From assembly GCA_919901875.1 (NCBI GenBank), contig CAKKQG010000062.1, positions 7,775 through 20,034 of the forward strand: DNA of 12,260 nt. The letters run 5' to 3'. The notes under the pieces are model-generated. The model was given only the letters and a program-made list of their open reading frames with translations. It was not told where the DNA came from and ran no database searches. Shown piece after piece: positions 1 to 6,935 of the stretch (position 1 is its first letter; each line of letters starts with the position of its first letter). A program made the translations under genes and the position numbers. The stretch is from Anaerolineales bacterium. Its GTDB lineage: Bacteria > Chloroflexota > Anaerolineae > Anaerolineales > VGOW01.

Positions 1-2
1 AC

Positions 3-548
3 GTGTCTCGAATTGGTCGCAAAGCGGTCACACTGCCGAAAGGCGTGAGTGTGACCATTAAAAATAACGAAGTGAAAGTCAAAGGTCCAAAGGGCGAGCT
101 GTCTCGCACCTTCCGTGATGAAGTGAAGGTGAAAGAGGACAAAGGCATCCTGCATGTGGAACGCAGTGGTGACTCGCGACAAGTTCGCGCCTTGCACGGA
201 TTGACACGCGCCTTGCTGAACAACATGGTGTTGGGGGTGAGCGATGGATTCAGCAAAGTGCTGCAGGTGGAGGGTGTCGGCTACCGCGCGGAGTTGAAAG
301 GAAAAGATTTGGTGATGGCCTTGGGCTTTTCACATCCTGTGGTAGTGACGCCGCCAGCCGGTGTCAGCTTCGCTGTGGATGAAAAAACTCGTCTGATCAC
401 CGTCTCTGGACCGGATAAAGAGCAAGTGGGTCAAGTGGCGGCGGAAGTTCGCGCTTGGCGTCCGCCCGAGCCTTATAAAGGCAAAGGGTTGCGCTATCAG
501 GGTGAGGTGGTTCGCCTCAAACCCGGTAAAGCAGGAAAGGCGGCATAG
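3..548 (+). CDS. rplF: 50S ribosomal protein L6
   Basis: L6 binds 23S rRNA near the base of the L7/L12 stalk and the factor-binding site of the large subunit. The 181-residue product has the usual length and begins MSRIGRKAV, as L6 proteins normally do, so the GTG at position 3 is taken as the true start although only two upstream bases are visible and no ribosome binding site can be judged. The family signature near the C-terminus, PEPYKGKGLRY, is at about residues 155-165. It is followed after 3 bases by rplR, whose ribosome binding site (AGGAAAGG, 533-540) lies inside the end of this gene. This is the first gene of the visible part of the spc-type operon; S8 would be expected just upstream, outside the window. 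Confidence 0.96.
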   Translation: MSRIGRKAVTLPKGVSVTIKNNEVKVKGPKGELSRTFRDEVKVKEDKGILHVERSGDSRQVRALHGLTRALLNNMVLGVSDGFSKVLQVEGVGYRAELKGKDLVMALGFSHPVVVTPPAGVSFAVDEKTRLITVSGPDKEQVGQVAAEVRAWRPPEPYKGKGLRYQGEVVRLKPGKAGKAA

Positions 549-551
549 TCT

Positions 552-917
552 ATGGCAAATATCAGTCGTGAAGGACGACGACGACTTCGACAGAAGCGTG
601 TGCGTGGTCGTGTGAGTGGCACTACGGATCGTCCTCGATTAAATGTGTTTCGCAGTTTGTCGAATATCTACGCCCAGGTGATTGACGACGCGACAGGTCG
701 TACGCTGGCACAAGCATCCACCGTTGATAAGGATTTGCAAGCCCAAGTGGATGGCAAAAAGAAAGCCGAGCAAGCGCAGATCGTCGGTAAGACCGTTGCC
801 GAGCGCGCGCTGGCAAAGGGCGTGAAGTTGGTGGTGTTTGATCGCGCGGGTTATTACTATCACGGTCGCATCAAAGCGTTGGCAGAAGCGGCGCGTAGTG
901 CGGGCTTGAACTTTTAG
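552..917 (+). CDS. rplR: 50S ribosomal protein L18
   Basis: L18 binds 5S rRNA together with L5 and helps place it in the central protuberance of the large subunit. The 121-residue product has the expected length, with a very basic N-terminal tail (an arginine-rich stretch at residues 6-20) followed by the conserved [22 protein letters not shown] core and a C-terminal [19 protein letters not shown] segment that matches the family signature. It starts 3 bases after rplF and its stop codon overlaps the AGGAG ribosome binding site (916-920) of rpsE, so the three genes are almost certainly co-transcribed and probably translationally coupled. Confidence 0.97.
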   Translation: MANISREGRRRLRQKRVRGRVSGTTDRPRLNVFRSLSNIYAQVIDDATGRTLAQASTVDKDLQAQVDGKKKAEQAQIVGKTVAERALAKGVKLVVFDRAGYYYHGRIKALAEAARSAGLNF

Positions 918-926
918 GAGTGACGG

Positions 927-1490
927 ATGGCAGGCAAACAACGAAGGCCTAAAGCAGCTGAACAAGTAGTAGCGCGAGATGAAGATCGCGAAGAGCTCGA
1001 CGAGCGCGTGGTGGATATTGCCCGCGTGGCGAAAGTGATCAAAGGCGGTCGCCGCTTCGCTTTCCGCACGGTGGTCGTCGTCGGCGACAACAAGGGCCGA
1101 GTCGGCGTCGGTGTGGGCAAGAGTCGCGCCGTGCCGGATGCGATCCGCAAAGGCACCGAGCGCGCTCGCCGCAACATGAAATCTGTTTTCCTCTCCGGCA
1201 CAACTATTCCGCATGAGATGGTGGCGGAACACGGTGGCGCCGAAGTGTTTTTGAAACCCGCTTCGCCCGGCACGGGCGTTATCGCCGGTGGCGGTATGCG
1301 CGCGGTGTTAGAAGCGGTGGGCGTGCATGACATCCTCACCAAATCCTTGGGCAGCAACAATGTGTTGAATGTGGTCTATGCCACAGTGAAGGGGCTGTCC
1401 AAGATGAAGAATGCCGAGCAAGAAGCGAAAGCGCGCGGCAAGGCGTTGGCTGATGTTCAGCCATTCTGGAGTCGAAAGAAAAATGGCTAA
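927..1490 (+). CDS. rpsE: 30S ribosomal protein S5
   Basis: S5 is a small-subunit protein near the mRNA entry channel that contributes to decoding accuracy and, with S4, to the ram phenotype in other bacteria. The 187-residue product has an extended charged N-terminus (residues 1-28), then the double-stranded-RNA-binding-like domain ([17 protein letters not shown] and the [10 protein letters not shown] motif, about residues 28-75), and the C-terminal domain with [16 protein letters not shown] and KSLGSNN (about residues 113-140). AGGAG at 916-920 lies 6 bases before the ATG. The last 8 bases overlap the start of rpmD in a different frame. Confidence 0.97.
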   Translation: MAGKQRRPKAAEQVVARDEDREELDERVVDIARVAKVIKGGRRFAFRTVVVVGDNKGRVGVGVGKSRAVPDAIRKGTERARRNMKSVFLSGTTIPHEMVAEHGGAEVFLKPASPGTGVIAGGGMRAVLEAVGVHDILTKSLGSNNVLNVVYATVKGLSKMKNAEQEAKARGKALADVQPFWSRKKNG

Positions 1491-1674
1491 CCAAAAGAAA
1501 GTTCGTGTGACACTCGTTCGCAGTATGCTCGGTTATCCCGAGCATCAGCGCAAGACCGTGCGTGCTTTAGGTCTGAAGAAGATGCATCAAACGGTTGAAG
1601 TATCTGATACGGTTGCGGTGCGCGGCATGGTGGCGAAAGTTTCACATTTGTTAAAGATGGAAGAGGTCAAATAA
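1483..1674 (+). CDS. rpmD: 50S ribosomal protein L30
   Basis: L30 is a small single-domain protein of the large subunit. The product is 63 residues, normal for bacterial L30, and contains the conserved [20 protein letters not shown] region and a [12 protein letters not shown] segment. The same frame is open back to an ATG at 1411, but the first 24 residues of that longer version only shadow the rpsE tail; the ATG at 1483 gives the canonical [14 protein letters not shown] start and has GGAG at 1468-1471. It therefore begins inside rpsE (8-base overlap) and ends with a TAATG arrangement in which its stop overlaps the rplO start by one base. Confidence 0.95.
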   Translation: MANQKKVRVTLVRSMLGYPEHQRKTVRALGLKKMHQTVEVSDTVAVRGMVAKVSHLLKMEEVK

Positions 1675-2132
1675 TGAAACTACATGATCTCCAACCGAAC
1701 CCCGGCGCGAAGCATCGAAAGAAGCGCGTCGGTCGCGGTATCTCTGCCGGTCAAGGCAAGACGGCTGGACGCGGCACCAAAGGTCAAGGCGCGCGACAAG
1801 GCGGCGGACCTTCACAATACTTTGAAGGCGGTAACTTGCCGAGTGTGCGCAAGCTACCATTCAAGCGCGGTTTCACCAACATCCGCAAGATCCATTATGT
1901 CGAAGTAAATCTTGCCCGTCTCGAAAATCTTTTTGAGAAAAACGCCGAAGTGTCTCCCGAGTCGTTGGCGCTGGTGGGCGTGATGAAGGACACCAAAAAG
2001 CCCGTGGTGGTTTTAGGGCAGGGCACGTTGACGAAACCTCTCACAGTGAAAGTGCATCGCGTGTCGGAGACGGCAAAAGCGGCGATTGAAAAAGTTGGCG
2101 GCACAGTAGAGTTAATGCCGTGGGCTAAGTAA
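1674..2132 (+). CDS. rplO: 50S ribosomal protein L15
   Basis: L15 is a late-assembling large-subunit protein that contacts domain II and other parts of 23S rRNA. The 152-residue product has the typical organisation: a glycine- and arginine-rich extended N-terminal arm (residues 15-45, GRGISAGQGKTAGRGTKGQG and QGGGP), the FEGGNLP...RKLPFKRGFTN segment (about residues 51-70), and a globular C-terminal domain ending in a conserved VHRVSETAKAAIEKVGGTVE-like region. The ATG overlaps the rpmD stop by one base, with GAGG at 1663-1666 as ribosome binding site, suggesting translational coupling to rpmD. secY follows after 9 bases, as in nearly all bacterial spc operons. Confidence 0.97.
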   Translation: MKLHDLQPNPGAKHRKKRVGRGISAGQGKTAGRGTKGQGARQGGGPSQYFEGGNLPSVRKLPFKRGFTNIRKIHYVEVNLARLENLFEKNAEVSPESLALVGVMKDTKKPVVVLGQGTLTKPLTVKVHRVSETAKAAIEKVGGTVELMPWAK

Positions 2133-2141
2133 AAGGAAATT

Positions 2142-3470
2142 ATGAAACGATCTGCGTGGCGCTATCTTTGGTCGGCAGTAGAAATCCGCAACCGGTTGTT
2201 GATCACATTTGCCTTGTTAGTGATCTACCGTTTGGCGGCGCACGTGCCGGTGCCGGGCGTGGATCGAGCCGCCGTGCAATCCATTTTGAATCAAGGCGGC
2301 GGCGCGGGCAATTTGCTTAACTTGTTAGACTTGCTCTCCGGCGGCACGGTGGGGAACTTCTCGGTCTTGGCGATGGGCGTGTATCCCTACATCACCGCCC
2401 AGATCATTTTGCAATTGCTCGTCCCGGTCATCCCGGCGCTGCAACGGCGCATGGAAGATGATCCGAAAGCGGCAAAAGAATTTCAGGAACGCTGGACATA
2501 TTATCTGGCGATCCCGATGGCGGCGCTCTCGGCGATTGGACAGATTCGTATCTTCAACAGCGTGGCGCCGGTTCTTCCGCGTTTCGGTCTTGAACCTGAA
2601 AATATCTTGCCGACGATGACGACGATTATCAGCATGGCGGCTGGCACCATGTTCGCCATCTGGCTCGGCGAGTTGATCTCCGAATACGGCATCCGCAATC
2701 AAGGTTTGTCTTTGATTATTTTTAGCGGCATTGTGGCGCGTCTGCCGTCGAATGTTCGTGATTTGTGGTTAGAACCTGAGATCGGCCGCCGCGCGACATT
2801 GATCATTGCCTTTGTGCTGTTGTTAGTGATCACTGTTTTTGCGATTGTGATAGTGACACAGGGGCGGCGCAATGTGCCGGTGATGTATCCCGGACGCCGC
2901 ATGGGGTATCGTCAATCTATGCCGGTCAAAGGCACGCTGCCGTTATTAGTGAATATGTCGGGCATGATCCCGATCATCTTCGCCCAATCTATTTTGACCT
3001 TTCCAGCGATCATCGCTCAGTTCTTTGTCGCCTCACAAACCGAGTGGGTGAGGACTTTTGCAGCGGGGACGATCAACCTATTTAGCAACAGTCGTGATAA
3101 TGGTTATATCATTATCTACTTTTTGATGGTGGTTGGGTTCTCGTTCTTTTACACCGATGTGATTTTTCAACAACAAAACTATGGCGAGAACTTAAAGAAA
3201 TCCGGCGCGCAAGTGCCGGGCGTGACCAAAGGCGCGCCGACGCAAAAATATCTTGAGCGGGTCTTGCGGCGGATCACCTTGCCCGGCGCGTTGTTCTTGG
3301 GCGTGGTGGCGGTATTACCGTTTGTGGCGGGCAATGTATTTAGCGCGAATGCCTTCACTGTTCTGGGATCAGGTTTACTGATCGTGGTAGGCGTGGTCAA
3401 GGATACGTTCTTCGGTCTTGAAACCGAATTGAAGTTGCGTGGTTACGACGATGCGTTGTTAGTTCGGTAG
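2142..3470 (+). CDS. secY: Protein translocase channel subunit SecY
   Basis: SecY is the membrane channel of the Sec translocase, working with SecE/SecG and driven by SecA or the ribosome. The 442-residue product is of family length with about ten hydrophobic segments. Recognisable parts are TM1 (about residues 17-38) ending in HVPVPGVD, the plug/TM2 region (LLNLLDLLSGGTVGNFSVLAMGVYPYITAQII in two parts, about 59-91), the loop between TM6 and TM7 with RRNVPVMYPGRR, and VNMSGMIPIIFAQSIL of TM7. The C5 cytoplasmic loop reads NLKKSGAQVPGV then TKGAPTQKYLERVLRR; Thr362 and Lys363 occupy the places of Arg357-Pro358 in E. coli. AAGGAAA lies just upstream of the ATG. The stop is at 3468-3470, and adk follows closely. 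Confidence 0.97.
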   Translation: MKRSAWRYLWSAVEIRNRLLITFALLVIYRLAAHVPVPGVDRAAVQSILNQGGGAGNLLNLLDLLSGGTVGNFSVLAMGVYPYITAQIILQLLVPVIPALQRRMEDDPKAAKEFQERWTYYLAIPMAALSAIGQIRIFNSVAPVLPRFGLEPENILPTMTTIISMAAGTMFAIWLGELISEYGIRNQGLSLIIFSGIVARLPSNVRDLWLEPEIGRRATLIIAFVLLLVITVFAIVIVTQGRRNVPVMYPGRRMGYRQSMPVKGTLPLLVNMSGMIPIIFAQSILTFPAIIAQFFVASQTEWVRTFAAGTINLFSNSRDNGYIIIYFLMVVGFSFFYTDVIFQQQNYGENLKKSGAQVPGVTKGAPTQKYLERVLRRITLPGALFLGVVAVLPFVAGNVFSANAFTVLGSGLLIVVGVVKDTFFGLETELKLRGYDDALLVR

Positions 3471-3480
3471 TGAAGTTGGC

Positions 3481-3485
3481 GGAGG
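3481..3485 (+). promoter_or_regulatory. Ribosome binding site deciding the adk start
   Basis: GGAGG ends 5 bases before the ATG at 3491. It lies downstream of the alternative GTG start at 3470, so it cannot serve that start, and it supports the shorter 218-residue adenylate kinase. A third candidate, ATG 3497, would have an 11-base spacer and is less well placed. Confidence 0.7.
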
Positions 3486-3490
3486 TCGCT

Positions 3491-4147
3491 ATGCCAATGT
3501 ATCTGGTGTTGATCGGCCCGCCCGGCGCGGGCAAGGGGACGCAAGCAAAAGTTTTGAGTGAGCAGAAAAATCTGGCTCACGTGTCATCGGGCGATCTGTT
3601 TCGCGATAACATCAAACGACAGACCGATTTGGGTAAACAGGTTGAAGCGATTCTTAAACGCGGCGACTTGGTGCCGGATGATGTAACGATTGCAATGGTG
3701 CGAGATCGACTCAAACAACCCGATTGCGCGGCGGGGGCAGTACTCGACGGGTTCCCGCGAACCCCGGCGCAAGCCGCCGCCTTGAATAAAATGCTGGGCG
3801 AGTTCGGCGGCAAGGTGAACCTTGTCCCTTACATAAACGTCAGCGAAAAATCTTTGATCGAGCGATTGACCGGACGCTGGACGTGTAAATCGTGCGGCAC
3901 GGTCTTTCATGAAAAGTTCAATCCACCGAAGGCACAAGGCAAGTGCGATAAGTGCGGCGGTGAGTTGGCGCAGCGACCGGACGATCAAGAAGAGACGGTG
4001 AAGAATCGGATCAGCAAGTATTTGAGCGAGACCGCGCCGCTCATTGAGTATTACCAGAAGGCAGGGGTGATGGCTGAGTTGGATGGTGAGAAGAAGATTG
4101 ACGATGTGACGGTGCAACTTCTGGCAGCCGTGGCGAAAATTAGGTAG
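3491..4147 (+). CDS. adk: Adenylate kinase, zinc-lid type
   Basis: Adenylate kinase interconverts ATP + AMP and 2 ADP in the cytoplasm. From the ATG at 3491 the product has 218 residues, a long-form Adk. The P-loop GPPGAGKGT is at residues 9-17, the AMP-binding SSGDLFR segment follows at about 33, DGFPRT marks the nucleotide site at about 86-91, and the LID domain carries Cys132-X2-Cys135 and Cys152-X2-Cys155, the four-Cys structural zinc site seen in Gram-positive and thermophile enzymes. The frame is also open from a GTG at 3470 that overlaps the secY stop and would add seven residues; I prefer 3491 because GGAGG (3481-3485) sits 5 bases before it. Location after secY is the standard one. 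Confidence 0.95.
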   Translation: MPMYLVLIGPPGAGKGTQAKVLSEQKNLAHVSSGDLFRDNIKRQTDLGKQVEAILKRGDLVPDDVTIAMVRDRLKQPDCAAGAVLDGFPRTPAQAAALNKMLGEFGGKVNLVPYINVSEKSLIERLTGRWTCKSCGTVFHEKFNPPKAQGKCDKCGGELAQRPDDQEETVKNRISKYLSETAPLIEYYQKAGVMAELDGEKKIDDVTVQLLAAVAKIR

Positions 4148-4201
4148 AGACGACCCGGCGGGTCGTCTGTACGACGATGCGCTGGATCGTCTGGGTCGCA
4201 C
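4148..4201 (+). repeat. Perfect hairpin and repeated words between adk and map
   Basis: Starting at the first base after the adk stop, AGACGACCC (4148-4156) and GGGTCGTCT (4160-4168) form a perfect 9-bp stem with the 3-base loop GGC. The word recurs imperfectly as ATCGTCTGGGTCG further along (4187-4199). No T-run follows, so it is not a classical intrinsic terminator. No Shine-Dalgarno sequence is left in front of map. Confidence 0.7.
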
Positions 4202-4972
4202 ATGATTGTCATCAAAACAAAAAACGAATTGGCATTGATGCGCGAAGCCGGGCGCATCGTGGCAGTATTGTTGGTAGAACTGAAAGAGCAAATTAAACCC
4301 GGCGTCACCACCGCGCAGTTGGATCGCACGGCGGAGAAAGTTTTGAAACAGCATAACGCGGCTTCGCCCTTTTACAACTACCCGAACCATAACAAGAGCC
4401 ATCGTCCTTTTCCGGGACACATCTGCACCTCGGTCAACGACGAGTTGGTGCATGGTATCCCGAGCAATAAACGAGTCTTGAAAGCGGGCGACATCATCAA
4501 GATTGATTGCGGCGCAGTTTACAAAGGAATGATCGGTGACAGCGCGTGGACATTCGCCGTCGGCAAGATCAACGACGACGCGCGTAAACTTTTAGAAGTC
4601 ACTGAAGGCGCATTGTACGCCTCGATTGCCGCCGCTAAAGCCGGCAACCGTAGTGGTGATATGTCAAATGCGCTTCAACATTATGTTGAGGAACGCGGTT
4701 TCAATGTAGTGCGTGAGTACACCAGCCATGGCGTGGGGCGTTATCTGCACGAAGACCCATCCGTGCCGAACTTTGGTGAGGCAGGAAAAGGGGCGAAGCT
4801 CAAAGCAGGCATGACCATTGCCGTTGAGCCGATGGTGTTAGCGGGCAGTTATAAAACAAAAGAGATAGGGGATCAGTGGACGGTGGTTGCCAAAGACGGC
4901 AAACTGACCGCGCACTTCGAACACACGATAGCGATTACAGAAGGGGAAGCGGAGATACTGACCAAACTGTAA
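4202..4972 (+). CDS. map: Methionine aminopeptidase, type I
   Basis: This cytoplasmic metalloprotease removes the initiator methionine from nascent proteins after deformylation. The 256-residue product starts MIVIKTKNELALMREAGRIV, the usual MetAP start. The five metal ligands of the pita-bread fold are all recognisable: Asp102 and Asp113 (IDCGAVYKGMIGDSAW), His176 (TSHGVGRYLHEDP), Glu209 (AVEPM) and Glu240 (AHFEHTI); His84 in ELVHGIP is the conserved substrate-binding histidine. The segment before it (about residues 57-73, YNYPNHNKSHRPFPGH) appears a few residues longer than in E. coli. It lies after adk as in most spc operons, but with a 54-base repeat spacer and no obvious ribosome binding site, and infA does not follow. 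Confidence 0.96.
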   Translation: MIVIKTKNELALMREAGRIVAVLLVELKEQIKPGVTTAQLDRTAEKVLKQHNAASPFYNYPNHNKSHRPFPGHICTSVNDELVHGIPSNKRVLKAGDIIKIDCGAVYKGMIGDSAWTFAVGKINDDARKLLEVTEGALYASIAAAKAGNRSGDMSNALQHYVEERGFNVVREYTSHGVGRYLHEDPSVPNFGEAGKGAKLKAGMTIAVEPMVLAGSYKTKEIGDQWTVVAKDGKLTAHFEHTIAITEGEAEILTKL

Positions 4973-5034
4973 AACTGATCACTGATAACTGATAACTAAA
5001 AAAGTAATCGGTGAACAGTGATCAGTAATCGGAG
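4973..5034 (+). repeat. Short tandem and inverted words between map and rpmJ
   Basis: Directly after the map stop the spacer is made of variants of CTGATAA (three near-tandem copies, 4975-4997), the perfect inverted pair CTGATCACTG (4975-4984) and CAGTGATCAG (5016-5025), and a direct repeat AGTAATCGG (5003-5011 and 5024-5032). The whole spacer has low sequence complexity. The gap to rpmJ is 107 bases, too short for the infA gene that normally sits here. Confidence 0.7.
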
Positions 5035-5043
5035 TGGTATAAT
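5035..5043 (+). promoter_or_regulatory. Extended -10 promoter element before rpmJ
   Basis: TGG followed by TATAAT (5038-5043) is a perfect extended -10 box. Seventeen bases upstream the hexamer ACAGTG (5015-5020) is a poor -35, as expected for an extended -10 promoter. Transcription would begin near 5050 and give a leader of about 30 bases for rpmJ and the S13-S11-S4 genes. Sequence match only. Confidence 0.5.
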
Positions 5044-5079
5044 CTCGCGGCTTCCTTATAAGGTGTAGGAGATTGACTC

Positions 5080-5193
5080 ATGAAAGTTAAACCATCTATT
5101 CGAAAGCGTTGCCCCAAGTGCCAAATAGTTCGGCGCAAAGGCAAAGTATATGTAATATGCGAAAACCCCAAGCACAAACAGCGACAGGGATAA
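5080..5193 (+). CDS. rpmJ: 50S ribosomal protein L36, zinc form
   Basis: L36 is the smallest large-subunit protein and binds 23S rRNA. The reading frame encodes 37 residues, the standard length, starting [14 protein letters not shown] and ending HKQRQG. Cys11, Cys14, Cys27 and His32 form the zinc-ribbon ligand set of the C+ paralogue group, so the protein should bind one zinc ion. AGGAG at 5067-5071 lies 8 bases before the ATG. It sits between map and rpsM, its usual position except that infA is missing. A consensus extended -10 box lies about 40 bases upstream. Confidence 0.95.
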   Translation: MKVKPSIRKRCPKCQIVRRKGKVYVICENPKHKQRQG

Positions 5194-5270
5194 TTTCCTT
5201 TAGATCCGTGAGTTCCTTTGTTTGCTGAAGGAAATAAGGGAGATAAGGGAAATAAAGGAACTTGATGACA
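5194..5270 (+). repeat. Purine-rich tandem words inside an inverted pair, rpmJ-rpsM gap
   Basis: The gap is 93 bases, unusually long for rpmJ-rpsM. AGTTCCTTT (5211-5219) and AAAGGAACT (5254-5262) are perfect inverted repeats. Between them lie three 9-10 base near-tandem units, GAAATAAGGG (5231-5240), AGATAAGGG (5241-5249) and AAATAAAGG (5250-5258). No coding potential is visible. The rpsM ribosome binding site AGGAG (5273-5277) begins just after the block. Confidence 0.65.
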
Positions 5271-5286
5271 GTAGGAGTTAGAAAAA

Positions 5287-5673
5287 ATGCGTATTGAAGG
5301 TATTGATTTACCACGCGATAAGCGCGTCGAAATTTCATTGCGGTATTTGTTCGGGATCGGTCCGAAGTTGTCGAACGACATATTGGCGGCGACGAAGATC
5401 AACCCCGGTACCCGCGTCAAGGATTTGACCGAAGCCGAACAGACTTCGATCCGCGATTACATTGGATCGCATTTTACAGTCGAGGGCGATCTGCGCCGCG
5501 AAGTGCAGTTGAACATCAAGCGGCTGATCGAGATCGGTTCGTATCGCGGAATGCGCCATCGCCGCAATTTGCCGGTGCGTGGTCAACGCACGCGCACCAA
5601 CTCGCGCACACGCAAAGGCACCAAGAAGACGGTGGCAGGTCGTGGTCGCAAGCGCGGCGCGAAGAAGAAGTAA
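5287..5673 (+). CDS. rpsM: 30S ribosomal protein S13
   Basis: S13 sits in the head of the small subunit and contacts the P-site tRNA and the large subunit through intersubunit bridges. The 128-residue product begins [18 protein letters not shown] and has the helix-two-turn-helix region ([14 protein letters not shown], residues 17-30). The basic C-terminal tail (about residues 88-128) carries the family signature with [20 protein letters not shown] followed by a lysine- and arginine-rich end that reaches toward the tRNA. AGGAG at 5273-5277 precedes the ATG by 9 bases. It opens the S13-S11-S4 cluster of the alpha operon. Confidence 0.97.
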   Translation: MRIEGIDLPRDKRVEISLRYLFGIGPKLSNDILAATKINPGTRVKDLTEAEQTSIRDYIGSHFTVEGDLRREVQLNIKRLIEIGSYRGMRHRRNLPVRGQRTRTNSRTRKGTKKTVAGRGRKRGAKKK

Positions 5674-5695
5674 CTAGTAAGTAGAGGAGCATTAA

Positions 5696-6097
5696 ATGGG
5701 TCGAACCGCTAAAGGTGCTCGGCGCACCACACAAAAGAAAGTCAAGAAGAGTGTTGCTTACGGACAAGCGCATATCCATGCCACGTTCAACAACACCATT
5801 GTCACGGTGACGGATCAACAAGGCAATGCCGTGACGTGGGGCAGTGCTGGCACGGCGCAGTTTAAAGGCTCGCGCAAAAGCACGCCCTACGCCGCGCGCA
5901 TGGCGGCGCAACAAGCCGTGAAGAACGCAATGGATATGGGTATGCAAGAGATTGACGTCTACGTGAAGGGTCCCGGACCCGGACGCGAAGCGGCGATCCG
6001 CGCTATTCAAGGCATGGGGATTCGCGTGCGATCTATTCATGACATCACGCCGGTTCCCCACAATGGTTGTCGTCCGCCGAAACGACGCCGCGTGTAA
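5696..6097 (+). CDS. rpsK: 30S ribosomal protein S11
   Basis: S11 lies on the platform of the small subunit and contributes to the mRNA exit region. The 133-residue product has a basic N-terminal tail (residues 1-20), the conserved [20 protein letters not shown] segment (about 24-43), the [18 protein letters not shown] helix region (about 92-109) and the near-invariant C-terminus [18 protein letters not shown]. The ATG has GAGGAG (5684-5689) 6 bases upstream. It follows rpsM after 22 bases and precedes rpsD by 17 bases, the normal order. Confidence 0.97.
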   Translation: MGRTAKGARRTTQKKVKKSVAYGQAHIHATFNNTIVTVTDQQGNAVTWGSAGTAQFKGSRKSTPYAARMAAQQAVKNAMDMGMQEIDVYVKGPGPGREAAIRAIQGMGIRVRSIHDITPVPHNGCRPPKRRRV

Positions 6098-6114
6098 GTT
6101 GAGGAAAGAAATTT

Positions 6115-6753
6115 ATGTCGAAATATATTGGACCTGTTTGTAGATTGTGCCGCCGCGAAGGCGAAAAACTTTATCTTAAAGGCGCGCGTTGCCTCTCGCC
6201 GAAGTGTGCCATCGAACGCCGACCCTTTGCGCCCGGTCAACATGGACCGGAAGCGCAATCGAAGAAGTCGCGCACATCCGATTACGCCAATCAGTTGCGT
6301 GAGAAGCAAAAAGCCCGCCGCATCTACGGTGTGATGGAGACTCAGTTCCGCCGCTACTACAGCGAGGCTGTGCATGTCAAAGGTTTGACCGGTGAAGTGA
6401 TGCTGCAGCTGTTGGAGCGACGTCTCGATAACGTGATCTTCCGACTCGGCTATGCCGAGAACCGCGCCCACGCCCGCAACTTGGTGGCGCATGGTCACTT
6501 CTTGGTCAATGGTCGTCGCTCAAAGGCTGCTTCGATGACCCTGAAACCGGGTGATGTGATCGAAATTCGCAAAGGTTCGCTCAACCGCACCTACTTTAAA
6601 AATTTGCCGGATGTGGCAGAGCCGCGTCAAGTGCCAAGCTGGTTGAGCCGTGACCCGGCGGCGCTTAGCGCGAAAATACTGCAAGTGCCGAGCCGCCAAG
6701 AAATTGACGCGAAGCTCAACGAGCAGTTGATCGTCGAATACTACTCACGCTAA
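6115..6753 (+). CDS. rpsD: 30S ribosomal protein S4, zinc form
   Basis: S4 is a primary 16S rRNA-binding protein that nucleates 30S assembly; in several bacteria it also represses its own operon by binding the mRNA leader. The 212-residue product carries Cys9, Cys12, Cys26 and Cys31 in the N-terminal domain, the zinc-binding set known from Thermus thermophilus S4. The S4 RNA-binding domain begins at about residue 102 (RRLDNVIFRLGYAENRAHA) and runs to about 165. The C-terminus has the expected VPSWLSRD segment and ends in LIVEYYSR. GAGGAAAG (6101-6108) precedes the ATG. A 182-base structured gap follows before rpoA, which is long for this junction. Confidence 0.97.
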   Translation: MSKYIGPVCRLCRREGEKLYLKGARCLSPKCAIERRPFAPGQHGPEAQSKKSRTSDYANQLREKQKARRIYGVMETQFRRYYSEAVHVKGLTGEVMLQLLERRLDNVIFRLGYAENRAHARNLVAHGHFLVNGRRSKAASMTLKPGDVIEIRKGSLNRTYFKNLPDVAEPRQVPSWLSRDPAALSAKILQVPSRQEIDAKLNEQLIVEYYSR

Positions 6754-6759
6754 TTTTTT

Positions 6760-6859
6760 GCCGCGAATGAATTCGCGGCTAGTATAAAGAAACGCGCTTC
6801 AGCGCGTTGCGAATCTGCTTTAGCAGATTTTGTGTGACAGACATCGAATTCGTTCGATG
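6760..6859 (+). repeat. Array of four 7-8 bp hairpins with 4-base loops
   Basis: Four consecutive perfect hairpins of one design, but with different stems, fill the first part of the rpsD-rpoA gap. They are GCCGCGAA-TGAA-TTCGCGGC (6760-6779), AACGCGC-TTCA-GCGCGTT (6791-6808), AATCTGC-TTTA-GCAGATT (6812-6829) and CATCGAA-TTCG-TTCGATG (6842-6859). Stems are 8, 7, 7 and 7 bp, with a 4-base loop every time. The third is followed by TTTTG and might act as a weak terminator. The first begins 6 bases after the rpsD stop. Confidence 0.85.
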
Positions 6860-6884
6860 GATTTTATCGGTATCTCTTTTAGCT

Positions 6885-6928
6885 TCGTCCTGCAAGCGGT
6901 ACGCCTAATGGTTTGCGGACGAGGAGGG
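6885..6928 (+). promoter_or_regulatory. Leader hairpin abutting the rpoA ribosome binding site
   Basis: TCGTCC (6885-6890) pairs with GGACGA (6917-6922), and GCAAGC (6892-6897) pairs with GTTTGC (6911-6916) including one G-U pair, giving a 12-bp helix with one bulged base (6891) and a 13-base loop. The 3' arm ends on the first base of the AGGAGGG ribosome binding site (6922-6928), which is 7 bases before the TTG start of rpoA. The placement would suit translational control, but no regulator can be named from sequence alone. Confidence 0.55.
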
Positions 6929-6935
6929 CTGAGAC

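Noticed and set aside
639..1232. Minus-strand open frame of 197 codons
   Set aside because: Antisense to rplR and rpsE across their junction, with no recognisable motif and no ribosome binding site that I can see.
1411..1482. Longer N-terminus for L30
   Set aside because: The 24 extra residues read the rpsE tail in another frame and have no L30 counterpart; ATG 1483 has GGAG and the canonical start.
3584..4453. Minus-strand open frame of 289 codons
   Set aside because: It lies entirely antisense to adk and map, both with intact motifs, and its product is rich in Arg, His and Gln as expected for a shadow of GC-rich coding DNA.
4973..5034. Possible CRISPR or att-like array between map and rpmJ
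   Set aside because: The words are only 7-10 bases, imperfect and adjacent, without regular spacers or a flanking integrase or cas gene.
5022..5420. Minus-strand open frame of 132 codons covering the rpmJ region
   Set aside because: It overlaps rpmJ, the repeat spacer and the start of rpsM; the 37-codon + strand rpmJ with its four zinc ligands explains the coding signal.
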